DNA of 64,000 bases from NCBI RefSeq assembly GCF_030287445.1, contig NZ_JASVWB010000002.1, forward strand, positions 7,626,001 to 7,690,000. The letters are read 5' to 3'. Positions 50,617 through 59,690 of the stretch are shown in pieces; positions within the stretch are counted from its first letter, which is position 1, and each line of letters begins with the position of its first letter. The translations under genes and the position numbers were made by a program. The notes under the pieces are model-generated. The model was not told the DNA's origin and did not search any database. It was given only the letters and a program-made list of their open reading frames with translations. Source of the stretch: Streptomyces sp. ALI-76-A. Lineage in GTDB: Bacteria > Actinomycetota > Actinomycetes > Streptomycetales > Streptomycetaceae.

Positions 50617-52050
50617 ATGACGGAAAAGGAATCCATCGCCTACGACGTCGTGGTGCTCGGTGCCGGGCCCGTGGGGGAGAACGTCGCCGACCGCACCCGT
50701 GCGGCCGGACTCTCCACCGCGGTCGTGGAGAGCGAACTGGTCGGCGGCGAATGCTCGTACTGGGCGTGCATGCCCAGCAAGGCCCTGCTGCGCCCGGTCA
50801 TCGCCCGCGCCGACGCCCGCCGCACGCCCGGTCTGCGCCAGTCGGTGCAGGGCCCCCTCGACGCGTCCGCGGTCCTCGCGCACCGCGACTCCTACACCTC
50901 CCACTGGAAGGACGACGGCCAGGTCCAGTGGCTCGACGGCATCGGCGTCGACCTCCACCGCGGCCACGGCCGCCTCACCGGACCGCGCACGGTCACGGTC
51001 ACCGGCGCCGACGGCACCCGGCAGGTGCTGACCGCCCGGCACGCCGTGGCCGTCTGCACCGGCACCCGCGCCGTCCTGCCCGACCTCCCCGGCCTCGCCG
51101 ACGTCCGGCCCTGGACCAGCCGCGAGGCCACCAGCGCCAAGACGGTCCCCGGCCGGCTGGTCGTGATCGGCGGGGGAGTGGTCGCCACCGAGATGGCGAC
51201 CGCCTGGCAGGCCCTCGGCTCGCGGGTCACCCTGCTCGTGCGCGGCAAGGGCCTGCTGAACCGCATGGAGCCCTTCGCCGGCGAACTGGTCGCCGAGGCG
51301 CTCACCGAGGCGGGCGCCGACGTCCGCACCGGAACGTCCGTCGAGTCGGTCACCCGGGAGAACGGCACGGTCGTGGTCGTCACGGGCGCCGGCGACCGCA
51401 TCGAGGCCGACGAGATACTCTTCGCCACCGGACGCGCCCCGCACACCGACGACATCGGCCTCGACACCGTCGGGCTGGAGCCCGGCTCCTGGCTGGACGT
51501 CGACGACAGCCTGCGCGTCACCGGCAGCGAGTGGCTCTACGCCGTCGGCGACGTCAACCACCGCGCCCTGCTCACCCACCAGGGCAAGTACCAGGCCCGC
51601 GTCGCGGGCGCCGCCATCGCCGCCCGCGCCTCCGGCGTGCCGTTGCTGGAGACCGACCCCTGGGGCGCCCACGCGGCCACCGCCGACCACGCCGCCGTCC
51701 CCCAGGTCGTCTTCACCGACCCCGAGGCGGCCTCGGTGGGTCTCTCCCTCGCGGAGGCGGAACAGGCCGGCCACCGCGTCCGCGCCGTCGACTACGACCT
51801 GGCCTCGGTCTCCGGCGCGGGCCTCTACGCCGACGGCTACCGGGGCCGCGCCCGCATGGTCGTCGACCTCGAACGCGAGATCCTCCTCGGCGTCACCTTC
51901 GTCGGCCCCGGCGTGGGCGAACTCCTCCACTCCGCGACGATCGCCGTCGCCGGCCAGGTCCCGATCAGCCGGCTCTGGCATGCCGTGCCGTCGTACCCGA
52001 CGATCAGCGAGGTGTGGCTGCGGCTGCTGGAGGCGTACCGGGACAACTGA
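50617..52050 (+). CDS. Pyridine nucleotide-disulfide oxidoreductase (Lpd/MerA-like)
   Basis: This 477-residue FAD enzyme has an N-terminal FAD loop DVVVLGAGPVGENVADR, the redox-active pair in GGECSYWACMPSKALLRP (C-x4-C, about residues 44-49), an NAD-binding loop VVIGGGVVATEMATAWQALG and the FAD segment YAVGDVN. The C-terminal dimer region reads WHAVPSYPTISEVWLRLLEA, where lipoamide dehydrogenases have a His-x-His-Pro motif, so the substrate is probably not lipoamide. The ATG at 50617 is preferred to a GTG 12 codons upstream. Confidence 0.9.
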   Translation: MTEKESIAYDVVVLGAGPVGENVADRTRAAGLSTAVVESELVGGECSYWACMPSKALLRPVIARADARRTPGLRQSVQGPLDASAVLAHRDSYTSHWKDDGQVQWLDGIGVDLHRGHGRLTGPRTVTVTGADGTRQVLTARHAVAVCTGTRAVLPDLPGLADVRPWTSREATSAKTVPGRLVVIGGGVVATEMATAWQALGSRVTLLVRGKGLLNRMEPFAGELVAEALTEAGADVRTGTSVESVTRENGTVVVVTGAGDRIEADEILFATGRAPHTDDIGLDTVGLEPGSWLDVDDSLRVTGSEWLYAVGDVNHRALLTHQGKYQARVAGAAIAARASGVPLLETDPWGAHAATADHAAVPQVVFTDPEAASVGLSLAEAEQAGHRVRAVDYDLASVSGAGLYADGYRGRARMVVDLEREILLGVTFVGPGVGELLHSATIAVAGQVPISRLWHAVPSYPTISEVWLRLLEAYRDN

Positions 52051-52058
52051 CCCGCCTG

Positions 52059-52703
52059 TCAGGGCAGTTCGAAGCCGAGGGAGGCCGCGGCCTCCCTCGG
52101 TGTCGGCTGCGTCCACCGCCGTGCCATCGCCTCGTTCGAGGACAGCGACCGCGGTTCCGCGCGGTCGAGGTACAGCGTGCCGTCGAGGTGGTCCGTCTCG
52201 TGCTGGACGATACGGGCGGGCCAGCCGGTGAACTCCTCGTCCACCGCGCGCCCGCGTTCGTCCTCGCCCGTCAGCCGCACCGCGGCAGGCCGCGCCACCA
52301 CCGCCTGCCAGCCCGGCACGCTCAGACAGCCCTCGAAGAACGCGGCACGGGCGGTGCCGACAGGTTCGTACGACGGATTGACCAGTACCCGGAAGGGCTG
52401 CGGCACCCGGCCGCGCGCCAGCCGCACCTCGTCCGGTACGGGCGCGGGATCCTCGATCACCGCGATCCGCAGGCCCACCCCCACCTGCGGCGCGGCCAGG
52501 CCCACACCCGGCGCCGCGCGCATGGTCAGCCGCAGCGCCTCGACGAAGCGGGACAGCAGCGCGGGCCCCAGCTGACCGTCGAAGCGCTCGGTGCCGCGCC
52601 GCAGTACCGGATCGCCGGCCGCCACGATGGGCAACGGACCGTCCACGGCCAGGAGTTCCTCGACGAGGTCGGCAACGGGCACGCGATCACGGGAAGACGC
52701 CAT
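52059..52703 (-). CDS. def: Peptide deformylase
   Basis: This enzyme removes the N-formyl group from nascent proteins using a divalent metal. All three family motifs are intact: GVGLAAPQVG (about residues 64-73), EGCLSVPG with the metal cysteine (about 122-129) and QHETDHLDG with the two metal histidines and catalytic glutamate (about 164-172). The 214-residue length is typical of the longer actinobacterial type. It may be a secondary copy, since Streptomyces genomes often carry more than one. Confidence 0.95.
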   Translation of the reverse strand: MASSRDRVPVADLVEELLAVDGPLPIVAAGDPVLRRGTERFDGQLGPALLSRFVEALRLTMRAAPGVGLAAPQVGVGLRIAVIEDPAPVPDEVRLARGRVPQPFRVLVNPSYEPVGTARAAFFEGCLSVPGWQAVVARPAAVRLTGEDERGRAVDEEFTGWPARIVQHETDHLDGTLYLDRAEPRSLSSNEAMARRWTQPTPREAAASLGFELP

Positions 52704-52907
52704 CGCGCCAGCATGCCACGGGCCCTCCGGACGCCACGGGCCCTCCCGGGCGGCCCGGCCCCTCCCGTGTGACGTACGCCACTCATTCCGCCGGGAACTC
52801 CAGGCCGCCTCCTCCCGACTTCTGGACCGCCACAACCGCTACAGCCGCTACAGCCCATGTGGCCGCCACAGCCGAGAAACGTCCCCTGCCCCGGGAGAAG
52901 CCCGCCG

Positions 52908-54317
52908 ATGTCCACCGCTCCCTCGCCCGCCACGGACGAGGCCCCGCAACCCGCCGCCCCGGCGTCGTCGCCCGGCAGACGGGCCACGCTGCGCCCGCTG
53001 GTCCTGCGCCTGCACTTCTACGCCGGCCTGCTCGTCGCACCGTTCCTGCTGGTCGCCGCACTCACCGGTTTCCTGTACGCCGGCTCGTTCCAGGCCGAGA
53101 AGTTCGTGTACGCCGACGAGCTGACCGTGTCCGCCGTCGGTGACCGCAAGCTGCCGATATCCGAGCAGGTCGCCGCCGCCCGCGAGGCGCACCCCGAGGG
53201 CACGGTGTCCGCCGTACGTCCCTCGCCCGTGTCCGACGCGACCACCCGGGTCCTGCTCTCCGGCGTCGAGGGAGTCGACCCCGACCACACGCTGGCCGTG
53301 TTCGTCGACCCGTACACCGGAAAGGTGCGCGGCGCGCTCGAACAGTACGGCTCCACCGGTGCGTTGCCCCTGCGGACCTGGATCGACGAACTCCACCGCG
53401 ATCTGCACCTCGGTGAGACCGGCCGTCTCTACAGCGAGTTGGCCGCCAGCTGGCTGGGTGTGATCGCCCTCGGCGGTCTGGTGCTGTGGTTCTCCCGTCG
53501 CGGGGCCCTGCGCAGGCTGCGCGGCACCAGCGGGCGGCGCCGCACGCTCGGCCTGCACGGCACCCTCGGCGCCTGGGCCGCCGCCGGGTTCCTCTTCCTC
53601 TCGGCGACCGGGCTGACCTGGTCGACGTACGCCGGGGCGAACATCGACGAGCTGCGCACCTCGCTCGGCCAGGCCACTCCGTCGGTCACGGCGGCGGCGG
53701 GCGGCGAGCACGGAGGCCACGGCGCCTCCTCCTCGGCCGGGGACGCCGAGCACGGCGTCGGCCTCGACAAGGTCCTGGCGGCGGCCCGCGCCGAAGGGCT
53801 CGGCGACCCCGTCGAGATCGTCCCGCCCGCCGACGCCTCGTCCGCGTACGTGGTGAAGCAGGTGCAGCGCAGCTGGCCCGAGAAGCAGGACTCCGCCGCG
53901 GTCGACCCGACGACCGGCGAGGTCACCGACGTCCTGCGGTTCGCGGACTACCCGGTGCTGGCGAAACTCACCCGCTGGGGCATCGACCTGCACACCGGAT
54001 CCCTCTTCGGGCTGGTCAACCAGATCGCCCTGATGCTCCTCGCGCTCAGCCTCGTCCTGCTGATCGTCTGGGGCTACCGCATGTGGTGGCAGCGCGGCCG
54101 GGGCTCCGCCTTCGGCCGGCCGATCCCGCGCGGCGCCTGGCAGCAGGTGCCCCCGCAGATCCTGCTGCCGTGCGCGGCGGCCGTCGCCGTACTCGGCTAC
54201 TTCGTGCCGCTGCTCGGTATCCCGCTGGCCGCCTTCATCGCCGTGGACGTCGTCCTGGGCGAGATCGCCCACCGGCGCGGAGCACGGACGCGAACGAGCG
54301 GCGCCGACGCGAGGTAG
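52908..54317 (+). CDS. PepSY-associated membrane protein
   Basis: This 469-residue membrane protein of the PepSY-TM (DUF3526-like iron/copper-uptake-associated) group has four main helices. The first reads LRLHFYAGLLVAPFLLVAAL, with the conserved HFYAGL. Others follow near LGVIALGGLVLWFSRRGALR and ALMLLALSLVLLIVWGYRMW. Extracytoplasmic PepSY-type stretches include DPYTGKVRGALEQYGSTGAL and AAVDPTTGEVTDVLRFADYP. A histidine/glycine-rich loop (GGEHGGHGASSS) could bind metal. The ATG at 52908 follows GGGAGAAG. Related proteins accompany metal-reductase or siderophore systems; none is adjacent here. Confidence 0.85.
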   Translation: MSTAPSPATDEAPQPAAPASSPGRRATLRPLVLRLHFYAGLLVAPFLLVAALTGFLYAGSFQAEKFVYADELTVSAVGDRKLPISEQVAAAREAHPEGTVSAVRPSPVSDATTRVLLSGVEGVDPDHTLAVFVDPYTGKVRGALEQYGSTGALPLRTWIDELHRDLHLGETGRLYSELAASWLGVIALGGLVLWFSRRGALRRLRGTSGRRRTLGLHGTLGAWAAAGFLFLSATGLTWSTYAGANIDELRTSLGQATPSVTAAAGGEHGGHGASSSAGDAEHGVGLDKVLAAARAEGLGDPVEIVPPADASSAYVVKQVQRSWPEKQDSAAVDPTTGEVTDVLRFADYPVLAKLTRWGIDLHTGSLFGLVNQIALMLLALSLVLLIVWGYRMWWQRGRGSAFGRPIPRGAWQQVPPQILLPCAAAVAVLGYFVPLLGIPLAAFIAVDVVLGEIAHRRGARTRTSGADAR

Positions 54318-54385
54318 CGGTCCGGCGCGCCGTACCGGCGTCGAACGCGTGTCTCCGGTACGGCGGCTCGGAACGGCGTACACCC

Positions 54386-54433
54386 GGTACGGCTGGGGCC
54401 CGGCTCCCACGGGAGCCGGGCCCCAGCCGTACC
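54386..54433. terminator. Very strong hairpin, 23-bp perfect arms
   Basis: Arms at 54386-54408 and 54411-54433 are exact complements with a 2-base loop, 69 bases beyond the PepSY protein stop and before the convergent MarR gene. A weaker imperfect hairpin follows at about 54452-54510. Confidence 0.8.
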
Positions 54434-54556
54434 GCGTCGGGTGCGGTCAGAGCCGCTCGAAGTCCCCCGCGAGCCCGGAGGCGGGACTCGGGTGGGTGCG
54501 GCTCCGCCTCCTCGTTCCGCCCCTGCCACCTGCCACCGCAGGCCGAGGCTGCCCTA

Positions 54557-55030
54557 CTACCGGGAGAGGGCGGCCAGTTCGGCGTTCGCCCGCTCGGTGA
54601 CCAGGGCCAGGACACGGCCGGCGGTCGCCAGGTCCGCGGCCGGGATGCCGGCGTAGATCCGGGCGGAGACCGGTGCGGTCTCGGCGCTCGCCCCGGCGTA
54701 CACGGCCTGCCCGGCGTCCGTGATCCGCAGCCGGGACGCCTCGGGCGCCACCAGTTCCCTGGCGATCAGCGCGTCCACGGTCCTCCGCGCCTCCGCCGGG
54801 TCGACCTTGAGGGACTCGGTGACCTGGCCGGTGAGCCCGTCGCGCTCGACGGGGGCGCCGGCGACCGAGACGAGGCGCAGGGTCACCAGTTGCTGGAACG
54901 TGAGGCCGTGGCGGGCCAGGACGGACTCCAGAACCGCGCGACTGGCGTAGTGGGCCAGGCCGATGACGCGGCCGTCGACGGCAGGGCCGGGGGCGGGTGT
55001 GGTGAGTGGTGCGGTGCCGGGGGTGGTCAT
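54557..55030 (-). CDS. MarR-family-like transcriptional regulator
   Basis: This 157-residue protein is similar to winged-helix MarR-type regulators. VIGLAHYASRAVLESVLARH and HGLTFQQLVTLRLVSVAGAP form the first helices, VTESLKVDPAEARRTVDALI the recognition region and RELVAPEASRLRITDAGQAV the wing. The ATG at 55030 has GAGGAGC upstream. A good palindrome lies about 45-65 bases upstream in an AT-rich patch and is probably its own operator. No obvious target gene lies divergent to it. Confidence 0.8.
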   Translation of the reverse strand: MTTPGTAPLTTPAPGPAVDGRVIGLAHYASRAVLESVLARHGLTFQQLVTLRLVSVAGAPVERDGLTGQVTESLKVDPAEARRTVDALIARELVAPEASRLRITDAGQAVYAGASAETAPVSARIYAGIPAADLATAGRVLALVTERANAELAALSR

Positions 55031-55075
55031 GGCTGCTCCTCGATGTCTCCGGATGTCCCGAGGCGATATAGAGTA

Positions 55076-55094
55076 CATGGATATTATGTCCATG
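55076..55094 (-). promoter_or_regulatory. CATGGA-N7-TCCATG operator-like palindrome
   Basis: The inverted repeat surrounds TATTATG in the most AT-rich patch of the neighbourhood, just upstream of the MarR-like gene. It fits a promoter -10 region overlapped by a self-regulatory site. Confidence 0.55.
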
Positions 55095-55352
55095 GCTACT
55101 AATTGCGCCCGCGCGAACTGGGCCTGGTGACCTCCGGCCGGGCCGTCAGCCACGCCGAGGAGAGCCCCGGGTCCTGGGCGCGCTGGAGATGAAGTGCAAC
55201 AACACCGCGTACCGCCGGTGATGGACGCGATCGACCTGCTCAACCCCTGAAGGAGGGGGCGTTCTTCGACCGGCGGGGCGAGGGGTGGGCCAGGTTCGGA
55301 TGCGGGGCGCAAGACAACCAGGGATGGCCTCGCGCCGATGGTCGGCGGCTCC
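55095..55352. other. Gap with no supported gene
   Basis: Short frames in both directions were examined and none has a recognisable family or a good ribosome binding site. The stretch may hold decayed sequence. Confidence 0.35.
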
Positions 55353-56330
55353 TTACTTCCCCTCGTCGGCGGAATGGAGCTGGAAGTCGACGACGACGCA
55401 ACCGACCTGTCCGTCATCGGTGCGGCCGATCCAGACGGGGTAGGTCCCGTCGCCCCGGCCGGCACGGAAGGCGATGAGGTTCGGCTCGGGCTTCGTGCTG
55501 GGCAGTTCGACGCTGAATAGGCTGTCGAGGGGTATGAACAGGTCCTGGTCCAGCAGGTCTTCGCTCACCGTCCGGGTCGCATCCATGAAAGCCGCTGTGC
55601 CGGTATCCACGCCGACCCCGTAGAACTGGCCCTCGCCGAGCAGCCCGAGGTTCTCGTCGGGCCGGAGGGCCATTTCCCAGTCGCGGGGCGGGATGTCCAG
55701 GAACGTCACCCTGGCCGCGGCGACACCGGCCCCGCGTGTCGTGCGCAAGAGCGACAGCGTGACCGGGAACTCGCCCGGTGGCACAGCGACGGTCCGCGGG
55801 GTCTCTCCGATCCAGCCGGGGTCCGAGACCGCCAGCTGCCCTGACGTGATCCGCAGCAGGCCGGCGTCAACGGGCTCGACGACGGCCGGCCCATCCGGAG
55901 TGGCGCACGCGCCCGGACTGAACAGTTGCTCGATTCCGGTGGCGCGCAGCGGTCCCGGTCCTTCGTCCACCGACACGTCGCTCAGGACTACGGTCGTGGC
56001 GGGCTCGTGGCCCTGCTGGGCGAGGAACGGCGCGAACACCTGCCAGTCGCCGAATTCCGGTACGGGGCAGAGGAAGCTTTCGACGGGCGCCGAGAACCGC
56101 CGCACGGGGACGCTCGGCGAGCCGGATGTTCGAGCGCGCAGGGACTCCGTCGACGCTCCCCTCGGCCCGGCGAACTCGGACCTCACCTCGACCTGCCCGT
56201 CGGCCGAGACGGTCGTGGTCTCCTGAACGTCCCACTTCCCGGACGCGTGCTCCCGCTCGTTGGAAAACTCCCATCGGGTGTTCCGGTGAGCCAGCAACAT
56301 CCCCGTGCCGTGCGGCTTGAGGTCGATCAT
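55353..56330 (-). CDS. DUF4241-like protein (main part)
   Basis: The 325-residue stretch from MIDLKPHGTGMLLAHRNTRW to the stop has good coding character. It ends with RAGRGDGTYPVWIGRTDDGQ and VGCVVVDFQLH, matching the C-terminal block of DUF4241 proteins (a phenylalanine- and glycine-rich GDGxYPV...DF region). The middle repeats FLDIPPRDWEMALRPDEN and FAPFLAQQGHEPATTVVLSD. Function is unknown; some relatives occur near toxin-immunity genes. The ATG at 56330 has no ribosome binding site, and coding sequence continues upstream in another frame, so this is probably the larger part of a frameshifted gene. Confidence 0.6.
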   Translation of the reverse strand: MIDLKPHGTGMLLAHRNTRWEFSNEREHASGKWDVQETTTVSADGQVEVRSEFAGPRGASTESLRARTSGSPSVPVRRFSAPVESFLCPVPEFGDWQVFAPFLAQQGHEPATTVVLSDVSVDEGPGPLRATGIEQLFSPGACATPDGPAVVEPVDAGLLRITSGQLAVSDPGWIGETPRTVAVPPGEFPVTLSLLRTTRGAGVAAARVTFLDIPPRDWEMALRPDENLGLLGEGQFYGVGVDTGTAAFMDATRTVSEDLLDQDLFIPLDSLFSVELPSTKPEPNLIAFRAGRGDGTYPVWIGRTDDGQVGCVVVDFQLHSADEGK

Positions 56331-56559
56331 CTGCAATGCGCCAGGACCTGTCGTCGAACAGATAGACACGCCACATCCGGCGCGGCCAGTACTCGACCAG
56401 TGCCAGCGGTCGCTCCCACGCGGACAGCAGAACCGCGTAATCCATCCCGGCGGCATGTCTGCGTGCCGCGACCGCGCGCGACATCGGGTCCGGATGGGTC
56501 ATTCCCAAATGGGAACCCCACATCTCGCCGTACGACACATCAAGACTGTCGAAGATCAC
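56331..56559 (-). pseudogene. Frame-shifted N-terminal part of the DUF4241-like gene
   Basis: From a GTG at 56559, preceded by GGGGGAG, a frame reads VIFDSLDVSYGEMWGSHLGM, VAARRHAAGMDYAVLLSAWE and LVEYWPRRMWRVYLFDDRSW. It then loses coding character at about 56335, exactly where the DUF4241 frame picks up. The join suggests a one-base change (or sequencing error) splitting one gene of about 400 codons. Confidence 0.5.
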
Positions 56560-56708
56560 AGCCGCGCATCTCCCCCGTGGCCCCAGCCACCCCCGAGCAG
56601 TGGCGCTCGACGGATGACCCCGCCGTATCGCCCTGCCCTTCCGAAGCTTCGTTGTGCCGCCAGTCTGCCACTGAGGTGTGACACCCAGCCGCGGCCCCAC
56701 CGTCTACC

Positions 56709-57374
56709 TCACGCCCGCTCTTCCGGAGCGGTCGTCTCCGAGCCGCCCTGGTCCAGGCGGAACGGCGGGTACGTGTCCGTCATGAGAGCGGCGTAGGCGG
56801 TGACGCGCAGGACCCACCGGTTGAGACCGACGATCAGGGCGAACAGGTCCTTCGGATACTTCTCCGTAAAGGCCAGGATCACGGCCGCGATGATCGTCAG
56901 CAGGGCGATCAGGCCGCCGGACCACCAGCCGACGTGGGCGCCGCCCAGGAAGAAGCCGATGACCATGTAGTGCGGGACGGCCAGGAGCCACCACTTCACC
57001 AGCACCAGGCCGCGGGAGAGCCGCTCCGGGTAGGCGATGCCCAGCCGTGCCGGGTAGTCCGGCTCCTCGCCCAGGCTGAACGGCGGGTACCGGTCGGTGC
57101 CCAGGGCGTTGTACGAGTAGTACGCGACGCGCCAACTCCAGCGCAGCACACCCAGGTTGAAGTCGAACAGGGCACGGGGATAGCGCTCGGTGAACAGGAT
57201 CGCGAAGAACGCGATCACGGTCACGACGGTGAAGGCGATCCAGAGGAAGAACAGCACCACGTAGTGCGGAAGGGCCAGGATCCACTTCACGAGCCACAGC
57301 CATCGTGACAGGGGCGCGTCGATACGCGCGTTCACCCGGACCGGGCGGGCCGGGGGTTCGGCCAGGTTCGTCAT
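56709..57374 (-). CDS. DUF4389 membrane protein
   Basis: This 221-residue protein contains two tandem DUF4389 units. Each has a WLWLVKWILALPHYVVLFFL-type or LVLVKWWLLAVPHYMVIGFF-type helix pair and a FTERYPRALFDFNLGVLRW- or FTEKYPKDLFALIVGLNRWV-type amphipathic segment, ending with TDRYPPF or TDTYPPF. The clear internal duplication supports the call. The function is unknown. The ATG at 57374 follows AAGGAG. Confidence 0.87.
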   Translation of the reverse strand: MTNLAEPPARPVRVNARIDAPLSRWLWLVKWILALPHYVVLFFLWIAFTVVTVIAFFAILFTERYPRALFDFNLGVLRWSWRVAYYSYNALGTDRYPPFSLGEEPDYPARLGIAYPERLSRGLVLVKWWLLAVPHYMVIGFFLGGAHVGWWSGGLIALLTIIAAVILAFTEKYPKDLFALIVGLNRWVLRVTAYAALMTDTYPPFRLDQGGSETTAPEERA

Positions 57375-57539
57375 GGTGATCAACTCCTTCACCCGGCGTG
57401 CGCGTCACCGAAGGGGGCTCATGACCAGCCTGGCTGCTTCCGTCCGACGCCGCGAGGGCAGGGGGGTCCGTACGAGGTCCGCCGCCCGAGCACCTGCCGG
57501 TTCGGGGCACGGCTGTGCGGAACTCGTTCGGCCTCGGGA

Positions 57540-57968
57540 TCAGTTCCGGGCGGCCGGACCGGCCACCTGCCGGACCCAGGCATCGGACCCGCGGGGGTAC
57601 ACCTCGAAGACGCCGGTCAGGCGCACGCGGCGCAGGACCCGCAGGAAGTGCGGACTGGCGCCGACCAGCCTGAACCGGCCGTGCCGTGCCCGGACACGGT
57701 CGCGCGCCCGGCCCGGCAGGCCCAGCCCGGTGCGGTCGGTGAAGGACGGGGAACGCAGGTCCAGCACCGTTCGACCCGGCGCGTGGACCGGTCGGGACCC
57801 TCGGCTTCCGGCCGGTCCCGGGCTCGGTGGCCCGGCCGCGCCCGCGGGACCCGCCCGGACCGTCGAGCAGAGCCTGCCGGCCCAGGCGGATCCGGTGGAC
57901 AGGGTGGACGCTGGAGTGGAGAGCCCCGGAACCGCTCCGGGTTCGACGGCACACGGGACGGCCGGCAC
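57540..57968 (-). CDS. STAS-domain (anti-sigma-factor antagonist-like) protein, possibly decayed
   Basis: The C-terminal half reads GRTVLDLRSPSFTDRTGLGL, RARHGRFRLVGASPHFLRVL and RRVRLTGVFEVYPRGSDAWV, the central and final parts of a STAS domain. The usual phosphorylated serine region (D-x-SG) is replaced by TDRTG. The N-terminal half (up to about 57780) is arginine/proline/glycine-rich and does not match the family, so the gene may have lost or rearranged its 5' part. No clear start codon with a binding site was found. Confidence 0.45.
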   Translation of the reverse strand: MPAVPCAVEPGAVPGLSTPASTLSTGSAWAGRLCSTVRAGPAGAAGPPSPGPAGSRGSRPVHAPGRTVLDLRSPSFTDRTGLGLPGRARDRVRARHGRFRLVGASPHFLRVLRRVRLTGVFEVYPRGSDAWVRQVAGPAARN

Positions 57969-58012
57969 ACGGGTCCCGGGCCGCCGGGCGTCCGAGGAAG
58001 GAGACGATCGTC

Positions 58013-58738
58013 ATGAAGGCCCACACGTTCCACGGCCCCGGGCAGTCCGGCCACGAGGAAACCCCTGATCCCGGTGTCAAGGGCGACGCCGCCGAGGAAG
58101 CGCCGCGCGGTGATCTCGGACGGCGCATCGCCGGTCGGCGCAACGAGCTGGGGCTCACCCGGCGGGAGACGGCACAGCGGGCGGGCATGGCGCCCAGCTA
58201 CCTCCGGTACCTGGAGGAGCACCCTGCCGCCGCACCGGACCGGGGTGCCCTGCTGAGGCTGGCCGGTGTCCTGGGCACGACCGTCCCGGATCTCGCCGGT
58301 GGCCATGTCGACCTGCCTCCCGGCCGCGGACGGGCCGCGCACAGCGTGGAGTTCACCGAGCTGACCGAGCGGGAGTGCCGGGACCTGCTCGGCACCCACG
58401 GGGTGGGCAGGCTGGCGGTGACCACGCCCTCCGGGCCGCTCGTCGTGCCGGTCAACTACGGCGTCGTCGACGGGGCGATCGTCTTCCGGACAGCCGACGG
58501 CACCACCCCCGCCCAGGCGTCCGGCCACCAGGTCGCCTTCGAGGTGGACCGCGTCGACGACGACCTCAGCCAGGGCTGGAGCGTGCTGGTACGCGGACCG
58601 GCCCACGACGTGACCGACCCGGACGAGGCGCGCCGGCTCGCGGAGCGGGTGTACAGCGCGCCCTGGGCCGGAGGACGACGCGACCTGTGGATCCGTATCG
58701 AGGCCGATGCCGTCACCGGGCGCCGGATCACCGTGTGA
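58013..58738 (+). CDS. XRE-HTH and pyridoxamine-5'-phosphate-oxidase-like fusion
   Basis: This 241-residue regulator-like protein joins an XRE HTH (RRIAGRRNELGLTRRETAQR, AGMAPSYLRYLEEHP) with a PNPOx-type flavin or F420-binding split barrel (ECRDLLGTHGVGRLAVTTPS, PLVVPVNYGVVDGAIVFRTA, QGWSVLVRGPAHDV, DLWIRIEADAVTGRRI). The pair is common in Streptomyces. The first 25 residues, MKAHTFHGPGQSGHEETPDP onward, do not belong to either domain and look like the start of a zinc-dependent alcohol dehydrogenase, suggesting the gene acquired a new 5' end. ATG with AAGGAG upstream. Confidence 0.85.
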   Translation: MKAHTFHGPGQSGHEETPDPGVKGDAAEEAPRGDLGRRIAGRRNELGLTRRETAQRAGMAPSYLRYLEEHPAAAPDRGALLRLAGVLGTTVPDLAGGHVDLPPGRGRAAHSVEFTELTERECRDLLGTHGVGRLAVTTPSGPLVVPVNYGVVDGAIVFRTADGTTPAQASGHQVAFEVDRVDDDLSQGWSVLVRGPAHDVTDPDEARRLAERVYSAPWAGGRRDLWIRIEADAVTGRRITV

Positions 58739-59165
58739 CAGGGCCGGTCTCCGGCCGAGGAGGGACCGGACGGCCCGCCGCCGTCTCGCCCGGCGGGGGT
58801 GGACGGACACCACACACAGCGGACGGCCCACGCGCGACCGGGCCTGTGAGGGCCGTTCCCCGGGCGCGGCCGCGTTCGGCTGGGGGCTGGTACGGAAGGG
58901 TTGAACGGCCATGCCCGACGAACCTGGCCCGTGGCCTCAGCCCTCAGCAGCCGGCCGGTCGCTTGGCCGGCCATGAGCCGGCATCCGTTTCCACGGCGCG
59001 CCTCCCCGCACCGCGAGAGACACCCGGAACCCGGCGCCGAGACCCGACTCCGGACCTCGCGCCCACCCGCTGACACCCTTGAACGACCACCGGTGTTCAC
59101 CCGTACTCCCGGGCGTACGCCCGGCCGCCGGCGCGGGCAGGACCAGCACGCATACGGAGAGGCAC
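58739..59165. other. Gap without a supported gene
   Basis: This 427-base stretch precedes the lipoprotein gene. Only short, arginine/proline-rich frames are present, including a 22-codon frame at about 58911 (MPDEPGPWPQP) without a strong binding site. The promoter of the lipoprotein should be here. Confidence 0.35.
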
Positions 59166-59690
59166 GTGCCACAGCATCCCGATCAGTCACCGCACCCACA
59201 GCGGGGACGCACCGGCCGTACCCTGCCCGCCGCCCGCTTCGTACGAGGCGCCGCACTGGCTGTGGGCCTGGTTTTCCTTCCGCTGGCCACCGCCTGCGGC
59301 AGTGGTGGTGGGGACGGGGCTCCCGCGAGCAGCGATCCGTCGGAGATCTCCGCGGCCCCCGCCGCCGGTGTGGTGGCTCCCGCCAAGGTCGAGGTGATCG
59401 CCGGGCTGACCGGCTGCGAGCCCGAGATCCGCATCGAGGCGGACGAACTGCGCCAGGGCCTGTGCCACACCGAGAAGATCGACTACCTCATCACCACCTT
59501 CCCCGAGGAGAAGTACAAGCAGGCCTGGCTGGACTCCGCCGCCGTCTACGGGGGGCAGTACCTGGTCGGCTCGCGCTGGGTCGTCAGCGCCAAGAAGCCG
59601 GAGGTGCTGGAGGAGTTCCGTACCAAGCTCGGCGGGACGATCCAGCATCTGCGCGGCATTGGACCGAGAGCGGCCCCGAGCACGTCGTAG
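59166..59690 (+). CDS. Small lipoprotein of unknown function
   Basis: This 174-residue protein has a basic, proline-rich N-terminus, a hydrophobic segment (AALAVGLVFLPLATA) and a lipobox LATAC, so Cys of CGSGGGDG should be lipidated and the protein held on the outer face of the membrane. The mature part (VEVIAGLTGCEPEIRIEADE, CHTEKIDYLITTFPEEKYKQ) matches no family known to me. The GTG at 59166 has GGAGAGG upstream. It is the last ordinary gene before the nucleosidase-helicase module. Confidence 0.78.
   Translation: MPQHPDQSPHPQRGRTGRTLPAARFVRGAALAVGLVFLPLATACGSGGGDGAPASSDPSEISAAPAAGVVAPAKVEVIAGLTGCEPEIRIEADELRQGLCHTEKIDYLITTFPEEKYKQAWLDSAAVYGGQYLVGSRWVVSAKKPEVLEEFRTKLGGTIQHLRGIGPRAAPSTS

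Noticed and set aside
55130..55260. Possible decayed gene upstream of the MarR-like regulator
   Set aside because: Short pieces such as MDAIDLLNP before a stop suggested coding, but no family could be recognised and frames are broken by stops.
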